A stretch of DNA of 64,000 nucleotides, from positions 2,232,001-2,296,000 of the forward strand of contig NZ_JBDFMH010000001.1 of the NCBI RefSeq assembly GCF_047238125.1, written 5' to 3'. Of this stretch, positions 34,434-42,968 are shown one piece after another; position 1 is the first letter of the stretch, and the number at the start of each line of letters is the position of its first letter. This stretch comes from JBDFMH01 sp047238125 (GTDB lineage Bacteria > Pseudomonadota > Alphaproteobacteria > Sphingomonadales > Sphingomonadaceae). Under the pieces are notes generated by a model, which was given only the letters and a program-made list of their open reading frames with translations, did no database searches and was not told where the DNA came from. A program made the translations under genes and the position numbers.

Positions 34434-35461
34434 GCTTCTTCCCCTTTTGAAACGGATCCCGTGTCCCGGCGGCTGGTGGTGCCGCGGATGACGAGTTCGG
34501 GCGTGACGATCTCGACAGCGCCGCTTTCCGGTCGCGCGTCGATCGCGTCGGCCAATCGCGCCACCGCGCGCTCGCCAAGCGCAGCGACATCGATGCGCAT
34601 CGTGGTCAGCGCCGGCGTCACGTAACGGGCGATCGGCACGTCATCGAAGCCGGCCACGGCGATCCGGTCCGGAACGTGGATGCCATGTTCCCGCAGCGCC
34701 ATCAGGCAACCCAGTGCCATCATGTCATTGGCGGCGAAGATCGCATCGATCTCGTCCAGCCGCGGCAGCAGCGCGGCGACGGCATCGGCCCCCGCCTGAT
34801 CGGTGAAGTCGCCCGCGATCATGAGCGGCGCGCGCGTGATGCCGGCTGCCTTCAAGGCGGCGTTGAACCCTTCGATCCGCTGTTCGGCGTCGGCATTGCC
34901 ACGCGGCCCGGCCAGGTGCGCGATCCGCGTCCGGCCGATCGCCAGCAGATGGGCGACCATCGCTTCCGCGCCGGCGCGATTGTCGACACGGATCACGCCG
35001 CGTCCCTGGGTATCCCCTGCCGTATTGATCAGGATCGCCGGCAGCGCACCGCCGCCGCCGGCCAGGATTGCCGCGGTATCGAGGTGGGGAGCCATCACCA
35101 CCAGCCCGTCGACCCGGCCGCGCATCGCGCGCAATGCTGCGATCGCCTGGTCGGGATCGGCATGCATGTTCGACAGCAACAGGTTGAAGCCAAGTCGGCT
35201 CGCCTGCCGATCCATGCCGCGCACCAGTTCGGAAAAGAATTCGCCGTGCAGATCAGGCAGCACCACGCCGATCGCATGCGCGCGCTTGATGCTGAGGCTG
35301 CGGGCGCCGGCATGGGGAACATAGCCCAGCGCATCGGCTGCGGCACGGACGCGATCCGCCGTGGCGGCGCGCACGTTGGCCATCCCGTTCAACGCGCGCG
35401 AGGCCGACGCCACCGACACGTCGGCCATACGGGCGACATCTCTGATCGTGGCGTGCGCCAT
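34430..35461 (-). CDS. LacI-family transcriptional regulator of the glycan locus
   Basis: 343 residues from the ATG at 35459-35461. N-terminal HTH of the LacI family (ATIRDVARMADVSVASASRALNG) with hinge region (AAADALGYVPHAGARSL), then a periplasmic-binding-protein-like sensor domain (IGVVLPDLHGEFFSELVRGMD, IFAANDMMALGCLMALREHG, VAGFDDVPIARYVTPALTTM). It is the first gene of the leftward operon; its stop overlaps the receptor ATG (ATGA). It probably represses both this operon and the divergent bglX gene until an oligosaccharide binds; a LacI-type operator lies between them. Confidence 0.93.
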   Translation of the reverse strand: MAHATIRDVARMADVSVASASRALNGMANVRAATADRVRAAADALGYVPHAGARSLSIKRAHAIGVVLPDLHGEFFSELVRGMDRQASRLGFNLLLSNMHADPDQAIAALRAMRGRVDGLVVMAPHLDTAAILAGGGGALPAILINTAGDTQGRGVIRVDNRAGAEAMVAHLLAIGRTRIAHLAGPRGNADAEQRIEGFNAALKAAGITRAPLMIAGDFTDQAGADAVAALLPRLDEIDAIFAANDMMALGCLMALREHGIHVPDRIAVAGFDDVPIARYVTPALTTMRIDVAALGERAVARLADAIDARPESGAVEIVTPELVIRGTTSRRDTGSVSKGEEA

Positions 35462-35521
35462 GCCTGTCGTCACATCCTCCACCCGCCTGCACCTTGTCCC
35501 GATGCTGGGCGCTCGCGAAAC

Positions 35522-35537
35522 GTCCGACTCGTCGGAC
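35522..35537. promoter_or_regulatory. Perfect 7-2-7 inverted repeat in lacI-bglX intergenic region
   Basis: GTCCGAC, TC, GTCGGAC (35522-35537), 60 bases upstream of lacI. It may be a second regulator site or a hairpin in the lacI leader. It does not match the LacI operator found 20 bases away. Confidence 0.4.
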
Positions 35538-35556
35538 AGCGTTGTCAGTTTTCTGA

Positions 35557-35570
35557 TGTAACCGGTTCCA
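35557..35570. promoter_or_regulatory. LacI/GalR-type operator between lacI and bglX
   Basis: TGTAACCGGTTCCA fits the LacI-GalR family core pattern TGNAANCGNTNNCA with its central CG. It lies 96 bases before lacI and 104 before bglX, where one bound repressor could control both divergent promoters. Confidence 0.65.
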
Positions 35571-35673
35571 TCGGCGGCTAACAAGATCGAAAGTGTGATT
35601 CGCCGGATCGGGCCGGCGACCGTCGCATTGTCGCAACAGTGCCGACCGGTGGTCGTACGCTGGGGAGGATGGG

Positions 35674-37962
35674 ATGACCGATCGGGGATTGAGCCGGCGC
35701 AGCGCGCTGATCGCGGCGGCGGCCACCGTCGCCTGGGCCAGATCACCGCTGCATGCGCTGGTGCAAATCGGATCCACCGCGGCGACACCGCCCTTCATCG
35801 ATGCCCTGATCCAGCGCATGACCGTCGAGGAAAAGGCAGGTCAGCTGACGCTGATGGCCGCAGCCTGGGCGGGATCGGCCGCGACCGCGCTGAACCCCCC
35901 GTCTGCCGGTGCGACGTTCGAACAACAGCTTGCCGAAACCCGGGCGGGGCGCCTGACCGGCGTGTTCAACGGGAACGGCGCGGAAATGGCGAAGCGGATG
36001 CAGACTGAAGCGGTCGATCGGTCGCGGCTCAAGATCCCGTTGATCTTCGCGGCCGATATCATCCACGGCCATCGCACCGTCTTCCCGATGCCGCTGGCCG
36101 AGGCGGCAAGCTTCGATCCGGGGCTGGCCGAACGCACCGCCCGCGCCGCCGCCACCGAGGCGGCCGCCGCCGGCATCGACTGGACCTTCGCACCGATGGT
36201 GGACATCGCGCGCGATCAGCGCTGGGGCCGTGGTGTCGAGGGTGCGGGGGAGGATGTGCTGATCGGCCGCCTGTTCGCTGCGGCGCGCGTCAAGGGCTTC
36301 CAGGGCCGGCGGCTGACCGACGACGATGCCGTGCTGGCCTGCGCCAAGCATTTCGCCGCCTATGGCGCGGCCGAGGGCGGGCTGGACTATAACACCGTCG
36401 ACATTTCCGAGCGGACACTGCGCGAAGTCTATTTCCCGCCGTTCCAGGCCGCATTCGATGCCGGCGCGCTTTCCACCATGGCCGCCTTCAACGAGCTGTC
36501 CGGGATCCCCGCGACTGCCAATCCCTGGCTGATGACGCAGGTCCTGCATGACGAGTGGCGCTTCGGCGGTCTCGTGGTGTCCGACTATACCGGCGATGAG
36601 GAATTGATCGCCCACGGCTATGCCGCCGATGCCCGGGAAGCCACGAAGCTGGCCTTCATGGCCGGGGTCGACATGTCGATGCAGAGCGGCTTCTACATCC
36701 GCCACCTGCCCGATCTGGTCGCCAAGGGCGAGGTGCCGATGTCGCGGCTGGACGAGGCTGTGCGCCGTGTGCTCGCCGTCAAGGCGCGGCTTGGCCTGTT
36801 CGACGATCCGTTCCGCCGCATCTCTCCACCTCGCGAAAAGGCGCGCGTGCGCACCCGCGCCAATCTCGATCTGGCGCGCGACGCCGCCCGCCGCTCGATC
36901 GTGCTGCTTCGAAACGAAGGCGATCTGCTGCCGTTGTCGCGCAGCCGCCGCCGGATCGCGCTGATCGGTCCGTTCGGCGCCGGCCAGCATGATCTGATCG
37001 GCCCTTGGAATGTCTATGGCGACGACGTGCAGGCGATCGATCTGGCAACCGGCCTGCGCGAGGCGATGGCCGATCCGGCCCTGCTGAGCGTCACCGAAGG
37101 CAGCGGCATCGACGCACCACTGCCGGGCGGGGTCGAGGCCGCCGTCTCCGCCGCCAGCGCTGCCGACGTGGTGCTGCTGGCGATCGGCGAGAGCCAGAAA
37201 ATGTCCGGCGAAGCCCAGTCGGTCACATCCTGCGTGATCCCGCCGGCGCAGCAGGCGCTGGCCGATGCGGTTGCCGCGACCGGGAAGCCGGTGGTGGTGC
37301 TGCTCAAGAACGGGCGCGGTCTGGCACTGGAAGGCGGCGTGCTGGCCGCACCGGCGATCCTCGTCACCTGGTTCCTCGGCAGCGAGGGCGGCCGGGCGAT
37401 CGCCGATATCCTGTTCGGCACGCATGCCCCGGCCGGCCGGCTGCCGATCAGCTTCCCGATCGAGGGCGGGCAGCAGCCCTATCACTATGATCATAAGCCC
37501 ACCGGCCGCCCCAATCCGCCGGGGGCTCTGCAGGATTACAAGGCGCGCTATCGAACCGCCCCCAATGCCGCGCGCTTCGCGTTCGGCCATGGACTGACCT
37601 ATGGGCGGATCGACTATGCCGATCTGGATACTGCAGGCGGCAAGCTGACTTGGGCCGGCGATATCGCGATCAGCGCGCTCGTCACCAATCGCGGCCGGCG
37701 CACGGCAGACGAAGTGGTGCAGCTCTACATCCGCGACCGTGCTGCCAGCATCACGCGCCCGGTGCGGCAGTTGAAGGCGTTCAAGGTCGTGCGGCTGGCG
37801 CCGGGCGCCTCGCAACGCATCCGTTTCACGCTGAACCGCGGCGATCTCGGTTTCATCGGCGTGGACAACCGGCCCACGGTCGAGCCCGGGCGGTTCGATG
37901 TCTGGATCGCGCCGTCGGCGGCCGACGGGCTGCAGGGCGGGTTCGAGCTGCTTGCGGGCTAG
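35674..37962 (+). CDS. bglX: GH3 beta-glucosidase (BglX-like)
   Basis: 762 residues; ATG with GGGAGG upstream. A twin-arginine-like signal (SRRSALIAAAATVAWA) suggests periplasmic location. The GH3 N-terminal barrel carries IPLIFAADIIHGHRTVFPMPLAEAASF, KHFAAYGAAEGGLDYN and the nucleophile region GLVVSDYTGDEEL (Asp in SDY). The C-terminal (alpha/beta)6 and FnIII-like domains follow (WFLGSEGGRAIADILFG, YTRP-like ASITRPVRQLKAF). It would release glucose from beta-glucan oligosaccharides, the last hydrolysis step. Divergent from lacI, with a shared operator. It overlaps the transporter gene by 4 bases at the 3' end. Confidence 0.95.
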   Translation: MTDRGLSRRSALIAAAATVAWARSPLHALVQIGSTAATPPFIDALIQRMTVEEKAGQLTLMAAAWAGSAATALNPPSAGATFEQQLAETRAGRLTGVFNGNGAEMAKRMQTEAVDRSRLKIPLIFAADIIHGHRTVFPMPLAEAASFDPGLAERTARAAATEAAAAGIDWTFAPMVDIARDQRWGRGVEGAGEDVLIGRLFAAARVKGFQGRRLTDDDAVLACAKHFAAYGAAEGGLDYNTVDISERTLREVYFPPFQAAFDAGALSTMAAFNELSGIPATANPWLMTQVLHDEWRFGGLVVSDYTGDEELIAHGYAADAREATKLAFMAGVDMSMQSGFYIRHLPDLVAKGEVPMSRLDEAVRRVLAVKARLGLFDDPFRRISPPREKARVRTRANLDLARDAARRSIVLLRNEGDLLPLSRSRRRIALIGPFGAGQHDLIGPWNVYGDDVQAIDLATGLREAMADPALLSVTEGSGIDAPLPGGVEAAVSAASAADVVLLAIGESQKMSGEAQSVTSCVIPPAQQALADAVAATGKPVVVLLKNGRGLALEGGVLAAPAILVTWFLGSEGGRAIADILFGTHAPAGRLPISFPIEGGQQPYHYDHKPTGRPNPPGALQDYKARYRTAPNAARFAFGHGLTYGRIDYADLDTAGGKLTWAGDIAISALVTNRGRRTADEVVQLYIRDRAASITRPVRQLKAFKVVRLAPGASQRIRFTLNRGDLGFIGVDNRPTVEPGRFDVWIAPSAADGLQGGFELLAG

Positions 37963-39266
37963 CCGCGATCCACCTGCCGCTGGCCGAGCGCGACAGCGAT
38001 CGACGAGGCGACCAGCGCGACCGGCGGCACGAGCAGCATGATCGCATCCATCCGCGCCAGTACCACAGGCGGCTGCGCGATATTGGCGACATAGCCGGCG
38101 GCATCATACAGCAGCCCGAATAGGGCCGCGCCGATGCCCAACGCCAGTTTCTGGACCAGCGCCGCCAGGCCCACTGCCGTCGCATCGCTGCGCACGCCGG
38201 TCGTACGCGCGGTGCGATCGATGGAGTCGGGCAGCAGCGTCCAGAAGCCGATGTTCAGTGCCACCAAGGCCGCCTGCGTGATCATGAGGATCGCCAGCCC
38301 GCCGGCACCCCCGTGGAGGCCGATCGCCCAGCTGCCCAGCATCGACGCGATGGCGATCGCCACGCCGAGATGCCATAGCCGATCCGCCCCCTGGCGACTT
38401 GCGATCGCCATCCACAGCGGCGCAGTCAGCGCGCCGGCAATGCCCATCGCGGCCAGGGCCGGTCCGGCCGCTTCCGCATCGCCCAGCCGATATTTGAAAT
38501 GATAGAGGATCGACTTCGTGAACATCGCCGCCGCCAGCGTCATGCCGACCGTCGCGGCCAGCAACCAGGCATAGCTGCGCGATCTCATCAGTGTCGCCGC
38601 CGTTTCGCGCCAGTTGCGCGCCACCGTCGCCTCCGGCGGGATGGTTTCCCGGCAGCGCGCTGCGACCAGCAGCAGCAGTAGCGTCGCGACGACGGCGGAC
38701 AGACCGGCCGGCACCATCCACCCCGCCGGTCCGCCACCGCCCAGCCCGACCAGCGGCTGCGTCGTGAGCGCGACCGCGACGGCGGCGAGCGTGCCGAACA
38801 TCATCCGCAGGCCGCCGATCCGGGCACGATCGCCGCCGTCGCCGGTCACGCGAACCGTCATCGCCGCGTAGAGGATGTTGAGTGCGCCGTAGAGCGTGCG
38901 GAACAGCAGGTGCACTGCAAGCACGGCCGCCGCGCCGACTGTTCCGATCGGCGTGAACAGCAAAAATGCCGACACGCCGAGCGGGATCGCACCTGCGACT
39001 AGGAGCGGTGCAAAGCCGCGCCGCCCGATCCGGCTGTGATCGGCCGCCATGCCTATTCCGAAATCGACGATCCCGTCCCATACCGATCCGATCAGGAAGA
39101 TCAGCCCCGCGCTTGCCGCCGGTAATCCCAGCGCATCAGTGTAGAAGAACAGGAGGTAGAGGCTGACTGCCTGCCAGTAGAGGTTGAAGGCGAAATCGCC
39201 GCTCGCAAACAGGATCGCGCCCCGCCAGCCGATCGACCCCGGCGGCCGACCCGCACTCATCGCCAT
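37959..39266 (-). CDS. GPH-family (MFS) glycoside/cation symporter
   Basis: About 435 residues with twelve hydrophobic segments. The N-terminal block FASGDFAFNLYWQAVSLYLLFFYTD and the loop IGSVWDGIVDFGIGMAADHSRIGRRGF (D-x3-D...RxGRRR-like) are typical of the MelB/GPH branch. It would import di- or oligosaccharides released by the outer enzymes across the inner membrane with a cation. Convergent with and overlapping bglX by 4 bases, so regulation is separate. Start could also be the GTG one codon upstream. Confidence 0.88.
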   Translation of the reverse strand: MAMSAGRPPGSIGWRGAILFASGDFAFNLYWQAVSLYLLFFYTDALGLPAASAGLIFLIGSVWDGIVDFGIGMAADHSRIGRRGFAPLLVAGAIPLGVSAFLLFTPIGTVGAAAVLAVHLLFRTLYGALNILYAAMTVRVTGDGGDRARIGGLRMMFGTLAAVAVALTTQPLVGLGGGGPAGWMVPAGLSAVVATLLLLLVAARCRETIPPEATVARNWRETAATLMRSRSYAWLLAATVGMTLAAAMFTKSILYHFKYRLGDAEAAGPALAAMGIAGALTAPLWMAIASRQGADRLWHLGVAIAIASMLGSWAIGLHGGAGGLAILMITQAALVALNIGFWTLLPDSIDRTARTTGVRSDATAVGLAALVQKLALGIGAALFGLLYDAAGYVANIAQPPVVLARMDAIMLLVPPVALVASSIAVALGQRQVDRG

Positions 39267-39280
39267 CACGGTACCGCCTC

Positions 39281-39318
39281 AAACGCGAAAGGGGCGACAT
39301 CCTTTCGGATGCCACCCC
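39281..39318 (-). terminator. Terminator of the tonB-exbB-exbD-exbD operon
   Basis: On the minus strand a hairpin GGGGTGGCATCC, GAAA tetraloop, GGATGTCGCCCC (39291-39318), followed by TTTCGCGTTT. It lies 24 bases after the last exbD stop codon. The T-tract is imperfect. Confidence 0.65.
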
Positions 39319-39342
39319 CTCGCATAGTCGGATCCGGATCGA

Positions 39343-39771
39343 TCAGAAGGCCGCGTAAGCCTCGTTGCCGACGAACCCCATCTTCTCGACGTTCGCACGC
39401 TTGGTGACGGCGAGCACCTCATCCACCACCACATAGCGAGCGTTCGGATCGGGCTGCAGGTGCAGCTCGGGAATCGGGTTCATCGTCTGCGTCTGGTCCA
39501 GATACTGGCGCAGCACGACCAGGTTTACCGGCGCGCCGTTCCAGAACACCGTACCGGCCGGATCGATCGTGACCTTGTTCTTGACCGGATCGATCGGCGG
39601 CGGCGTCTGGTTGTTGGGATCGTCCACCGGCAGATCCAGCTTCACCGCATGGGTCTGGATCGGGATGGTGATGATGAACATGATCAGCAGCACCAGCATG
39701 ACGTCGATCAGCGGCGTCGTGTTGATGTCCATCATCGGTTCGCCTTCAGCGGCGGCGGCTGCCATTGCCAT
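39343..39771 (-). CDS. exbD: ExbD-family biopolymer transport protein (second copy)
   Basis: 142 residues. N-terminal cytoplasmic stub, then the single membrane helix MMDINTTPLIDVMLVLLIMFIITIP with the essential Asp, then a periplasmic domain (WNGAPVNLVVLRQYLDQTQ, PDPNARYVVVDEVLAVTKRANVEKMGFVG). ExbD works with ExbB to use the proton-motive force to energise TonB. It is the last gene of the operon, 12 bases after the first exbD. Tandem ExbD copies are usual in sphingomonads and may form a mixed dimer. Confidence 0.93.
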   Translation of the reverse strand: MAMAAAAAEGEPMMDINTTPLIDVMLVLLIMFIITIPIQTHAVKLDLPVDDPNNQTPPPIDPVKNKVTIDPAGTVFWNGAPVNLVVLRQYLDQTQTMNPIPELHLQPDPNARYVVVDEVLAVTKRANVEKMGFVGNEAYAAF

Positions 39772-39783
39772 GCTGGTTACTCC

Positions 39784-40263
39784 TTACAGACGCGCGTTGA
39801 CGGTGCCGGCCGGCGGCTCCGAGATGAAGCCCACGCGGGCGAAGCCGGCGCGCTGCATCGTGAAGATCGCGCCACCGATGCAGCGATAGGGGGTATTCAC
39901 GTCGCCGCGGATATGCGCCTCGGGCAGTTCGAGCCCGGCCGCGGTCGGTCCGCCCTGCTTGTCGATCTCGGCCTTCAGCTTGACGACCGCGCGATCGAGC
40001 AGTTCCTGCGCGCTGACCAGCGTCTGACCCCAATAGACTTCGCACTTGCCATCCGTCGCCTTGACCGAGAGCGAGACATTCTCGGGCTTGGTGGTGGTCG
40101 GCTCGAACACGATCTTGGGCAGATTGACGGGCACGGTCTGGATGACGACGGGCACCGTGATGAGGAAGATGATGAGGAGCACCAGCATGACGTCGACGAG
40201 CGGCGTCGTGTTGATGTCCGACATCGGGGCGTCGGATTCGGCGGGTCCCGCACTCATTGCCAT
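39784..40263 (-). CDS. exbD: ExbD-family biopolymer transport protein (first copy)
   Basis: 159 residues with the same design as its neighbour: MSDINTTPLVDVMLVLLIIFLITVP membrane helix carrying the conserved Asp, and a periplasmic part that contains two cysteines (DGKCEVYWGQ and YRCIGGAIF), which could form a disulfide; the second copy has none. The N-terminal MAMSAGPAESDAP stub is similar to that of the second copy (MAMAAAAAEGEP), pointing to duplication. Confidence 0.93.
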   Translation of the reverse strand: MAMSAGPAESDAPMSDINTTPLVDVMLVLLIIFLITVPVVIQTVPVNLPKIVFEPTTTKPENVSLSVKATDGKCEVYWGQTLVSAQELLDRAVVKLKAEIDKQGGPTAAGLELPEAHIRGDVNTPYRCIGGAIFTMQRAGFARVGFISEPPAGTVNARL

Positions 40264-40327
40264 GGATTGGCGTCCTATCCTTCAATCGTTCCGGCAGCCG
40301 CTGTTGCGGGCACCGATGTCGGGGGCC

Positions 40328-40351
40328 GCCGGGCGGATCGCGCCGCCCGGC
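40328..40351. repeat. Strong intercistronic hairpin between exbB and exbD
   Basis: GCCGGGCGG, ATCGCG, CCGCCCGGC: a perfect 9-bp stem with 6-base loop in the 99-base gap after the exbB stop. No T-tract follows, so it is more likely an RNA stability or processing element that adjusts ExbB:ExbD ratio than a terminator. Confidence 0.55.
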
Positions 40352-40362
40352 TGCCGACCCGA

Positions 40363-41118
40363 TCAGGCCTTGGTGGTCGTCACCGGCTTCGGCGCAGGCG
40401 CGGCGGTCGCGGCGCGCGCGGCAGCGATCTGCGGCTTCACCTGGCCACCCGACACCATGTAGCCGTGCAGGTCGGTCGAGAAGGCCGACAGCTGCTCGGC
40501 GACGACCTTGTTGCGGCGGATCAGCCAGTTGTAGCCGAGCACCGCGGGCACCGCCACGGCGAGACCCAGAGCGGTCATGATCAGCGCCTCACCGACCGGA
40601 CCGGCGACCGCGTCGATCGACGCCTGGCCGGCCGCGCCGATCTTGATGAGCGCGCGATAGATGCCGATCACGGTGCCGAACAGGCCGACGAACGGCGCGG
40701 TCGAACCGACCGTCGCGAGCACGGCGAGACCGTTCGACAGCTTGGAGTTGATCGCGGCCTGCGAACGGCCGAGCGAGCCCAGCAGCCAGTCATGCGCCTC
40801 GATCGGATCGGTCAGGCGGGTATGTTCGTCCTGGGCGCGCAGGCCGTCGTCGACGAGCTGGCGGTAGGCCGAGTTCTTCTCGAGCTTGTTGGCGCCGTCA
40901 CGCAGGCTGGGCGTTCCCCAGAAGCTGGTGCGCACGCGCTTGGCCTGGTTCAGGATCTTCTGCTGCTCGAACAGCTTGGTGAACATGATGTACCAGGACG
41001 CGGCCGACATGATCACGAGGATGATGAAGGTCGCCCAGGCGATCGTGCCGCCCTGCTCGAGCGCCGCCATCAGGCCATAGGGATTTTCGCCACCAGCGGG
41101 CGCTGCGGGGGTAGCCAT
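40363..41118 (-). CDS. exbB: ExbB-family MotA/TolQ/ExbB proton channel protein
   Basis: 251 residues. TM1 (GTIAWATFIILVIMSAASWYIMF), a cytoplasmic loop, then the channel block ATVGSTAPFVGLFGTVIGIYRAL and GPVGEALIMTALGLAVAVPAVLGYNWLIRR, the hallmark of ExbB/TolQ. With the two ExbD proteins and TonB it forms the machine that drives TonB-dependent receptors, two of which are encoded in this window. The Ala/Pro-rich C-terminus is variable. Confidence 0.95.
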   Translation of the reverse strand: MATPAAPAGGENPYGLMAALEQGGTIAWATFIILVIMSAASWYIMFTKLFEQQKILNQAKRVRTSFWGTPSLRDGANKLEKNSAYRQLVDDGLRAQDEHTRLTDPIEAHDWLLGSLGRSQAAINSKLSNGLAVLATVGSTAPFVGLFGTVIGIYRALIKIGAAGQASIDAVAGPVGEALIMTALGLAVAVPAVLGYNWLIRRNKVVAEQLSAFSTDLHGYMVSGGQVKPQIAAARAATAAPAPKPVTTTKA

Positions 41119-41196
41119 AGTCTCGTCTTCCTCTTCAAGTCCGATGTGTCTTGTTGCGGCGGACCGGGCGATGCGGCGCCCGGCCTGCCAGATCGA

Positions 41197-41859
41197 TCAC
41201 CGATCCGGGATTTCCCACCGGACGCGCCGGCTGGAGCTCGAGCGGATGGGGTTACCATTCTCGTCCTTGGCCGGCGTGTAGCGGCCGCGGCGGATCAGCA
41301 GCCGGCAGGTCGCCTCGTCGAGCGCGGGATGACCGCTTGAAGACGTCACCCGGCAATTCTCGATACGGCCCGCTTCGTTGATGTCCCACGCGACGGCGAC
41401 CGTGCCCGCTTCCTCGTTGCGGATCGAGCTCGGCGGATAGTCGTCAGACGTCACCCACTGCGCCGGGTTGCCCCGGGCACCGGCCGCCTGCGAGATGCGC
41501 GGCGGCGCGGGCGGCGGCGGCGGCGCCGGCGGCGCAGTCGGCGTGATCACGGGCGGGGGCGCCACGCGCACCGTCTGGATCGGCGGCGCCATCACGACCG
41601 GCGCCTGCACGATCGGCGGCGGTGCCACCATCGGCGGCGGCTCGACCGGCTGATCCGGCGGCGGCGGCGGCGGCAGCTCTTCCGGGGGTGGTGGTTCCTC
41701 GACCACGTCGAACGTCTTCAGATCGGCAGCGACCTTCTTGACGACGTTGAACGCGAGGCCGGTGATGAATGCATAGCCCAGCAGAGCGTGGAGGAGCGCC
41801 ACAAGGGCGATCGCCACGATCTTGCGTGTGCTTATCGGGGCTTGATCAGCGTAGGCCAT
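41197..41859 (-). CDS. tonB: TonB protein
   Basis: 220 residues from the ATG at 41857-41859, with GGAGGGAG upstream. One N-terminal membrane helix (IVAIALVALLHALLGYAFITG), a long Pro-rich periplasm-spanning rod with PPPP and VEPPP repeats (residues ~52-120), and the C-terminal TonB domain (VAVAWDINEAGRIENCRVTSSSGHPALDEATCRLLIRRGRYTPA, in parts). It passes energy from ExbBD to outer-membrane receptors. First gene of the tonB-exbB-exbD-exbD operon. Confidence 0.95.
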   Translation of the reverse strand: MAYADQAPISTRKIVAIALVALLHALLGYAFITGLAFNVVKKVAADLKTFDVVEEPPPPEELPPPPPPDQPVEPPPMVAPPPIVQAPVVMAPPIQTVRVAPPPVITPTAPPAPPPPPAPPRISQAAGARGNPAQWVTSDDYPPSSIRNEEAGTVAVAWDINEAGRIENCRVTSSSGHPALDEATCRLLIRRGRYTPAKDENGNPIRSSSSRRVRWEIPDR

Positions 41860-42115
41860 TAAACAGCGCCACTCCCTCCAATCCAATAACACGGAACGCG
41901 CGGCCGACTGGCGCAGGGCTGGTCGAAGCGTCCCGGGTCCGTCCGCGGGTGCACCCGCTGTATCGAACGTTCGAGTCTCTATCGCGACAGTTTCCCCGGC
42001 GCAAACGCTTTGTAAACGCCTTGAAACGGCCATTCCCCGCGTGGCACAGTCGATCGGCCGGCGCCGCCGGCACGCCTAATGAGGCTGACTCGCCATCTCG
42101 GCGACCGGAGAACCC

Positions 42116-42961
42116 ATGCGATTCCACGGATTTCAGGCAGCGCTGCTTGTTTTTGCAGCCCCCGCCCCCACCGCCCTTCCGGCGCAGCCCGCCCCACTGC
42201 CGGGTGCCGCTGCCCCCTATCAAATCGGCTATGCCGATCTCGTCGACCTCGCGATTGCTGCGCCGATCGTCGCCGCCGGCGAGATTCGCGGCGCCGAGCG
42301 GCTGAAGGGCGAGGCGGTCGCGTCGCTACCGGCGGGTCAGGCGCGATTCTATGCCACCGCCGACATATTGACGTTGATCCGCGGCGCACAGGGCTTGCCT
42401 CCGCGAGTCAGCTTCCTGGTTGATCGGCCGCTCGATGCACGGGGGCGCGCCCCGAAACTGCGCAAGCAACGCGTGATCCTGCTGGCTCGCCCCGTCGCCG
42501 GTAGGCCCGCCGATATTCAGCTGGCCGGGCCGCGCGCCATGCTGGATTGGACGCCAGAGACCGAGCAGCGGCTGCGCGCCATCGTGACCGCGCTGGTTTC
42601 GGCAGATGCGCCGCCCGTCATCACCGGCGTTGGCGGCGCATTCCATGTGCGGGGGTCACTGCCGGGCGAAAGCGAAACGCAGATCTTCCTGACGACTGCC
42701 GATTCCCGCCCGGTCAGCCTGAGCATCCTGCGACGCCCTGGCGAGCAGCCGCGCTGGGCGGTAGCGCTTGCCGAGATGGTGGACGAAGCCGCCGGGCCAC
42801 CGGCGCGCGACACGCTGCTCTGGTACCGGCTCGCCTGCGCGCTACCGGCCGAATTGCCAGCCACAAGTATCGCCGAGCTCGAACCCGCGGCGGCGGATGC
42901 GGCACGTGCGGATTACCGGGTCGTGATCGATGGGCTGGGACCATGCGGCCGCAGCAAATAA
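42116..42961 (+). CDS. Hypothetical secreted protein
   Basis: 281 residues with a Sec signal (GFQAALLVFAAPAPTALPAQ). No domain is recognised. The mature part has alternating strand-like segments (IVAAGEIRGAERLKG, ARFYATADILTLIRG, PRVSFLVDRPLD, KLRKQRVILLARPV), suggesting a beta-rich fold, and three cysteines near the C-terminus (ACALP, GPCGRSK). The ATG has GGAG about 10 bases upstream. It stands alone between divergent tonB and convergent folB. Probably a lineage-specific periplasmic protein. Confidence 0.75.
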   Translation: MRFHGFQAALLVFAAPAPTALPAQPAPLPGAAAPYQIGYADLVDLAIAAPIVAAGEIRGAERLKGEAVASLPAGQARFYATADILTLIRGAQGLPPRVSFLVDRPLDARGRAPKLRKQRVILLARPVAGRPADIQLAGPRAMLDWTPETEQRLRAIVTALVSADAPPVITGVGGAFHVRGSLPGESETQIFLTTADSRPVSLSILRRPGEQPRWAVALAEMVDEAAGPPARDTLLWYRLACALPAELPATSIAELEPAAADAARADYRVVIDGLGPCGRSK

Positions 42962-42968
42962 GCGTCGC

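Noticed and set aside
35743..37815. 690-codon minus-strand open frame opposite bglX
   Set aside because: Antisense of the GH3 active-site regions; no signal, domain or ribosome site.
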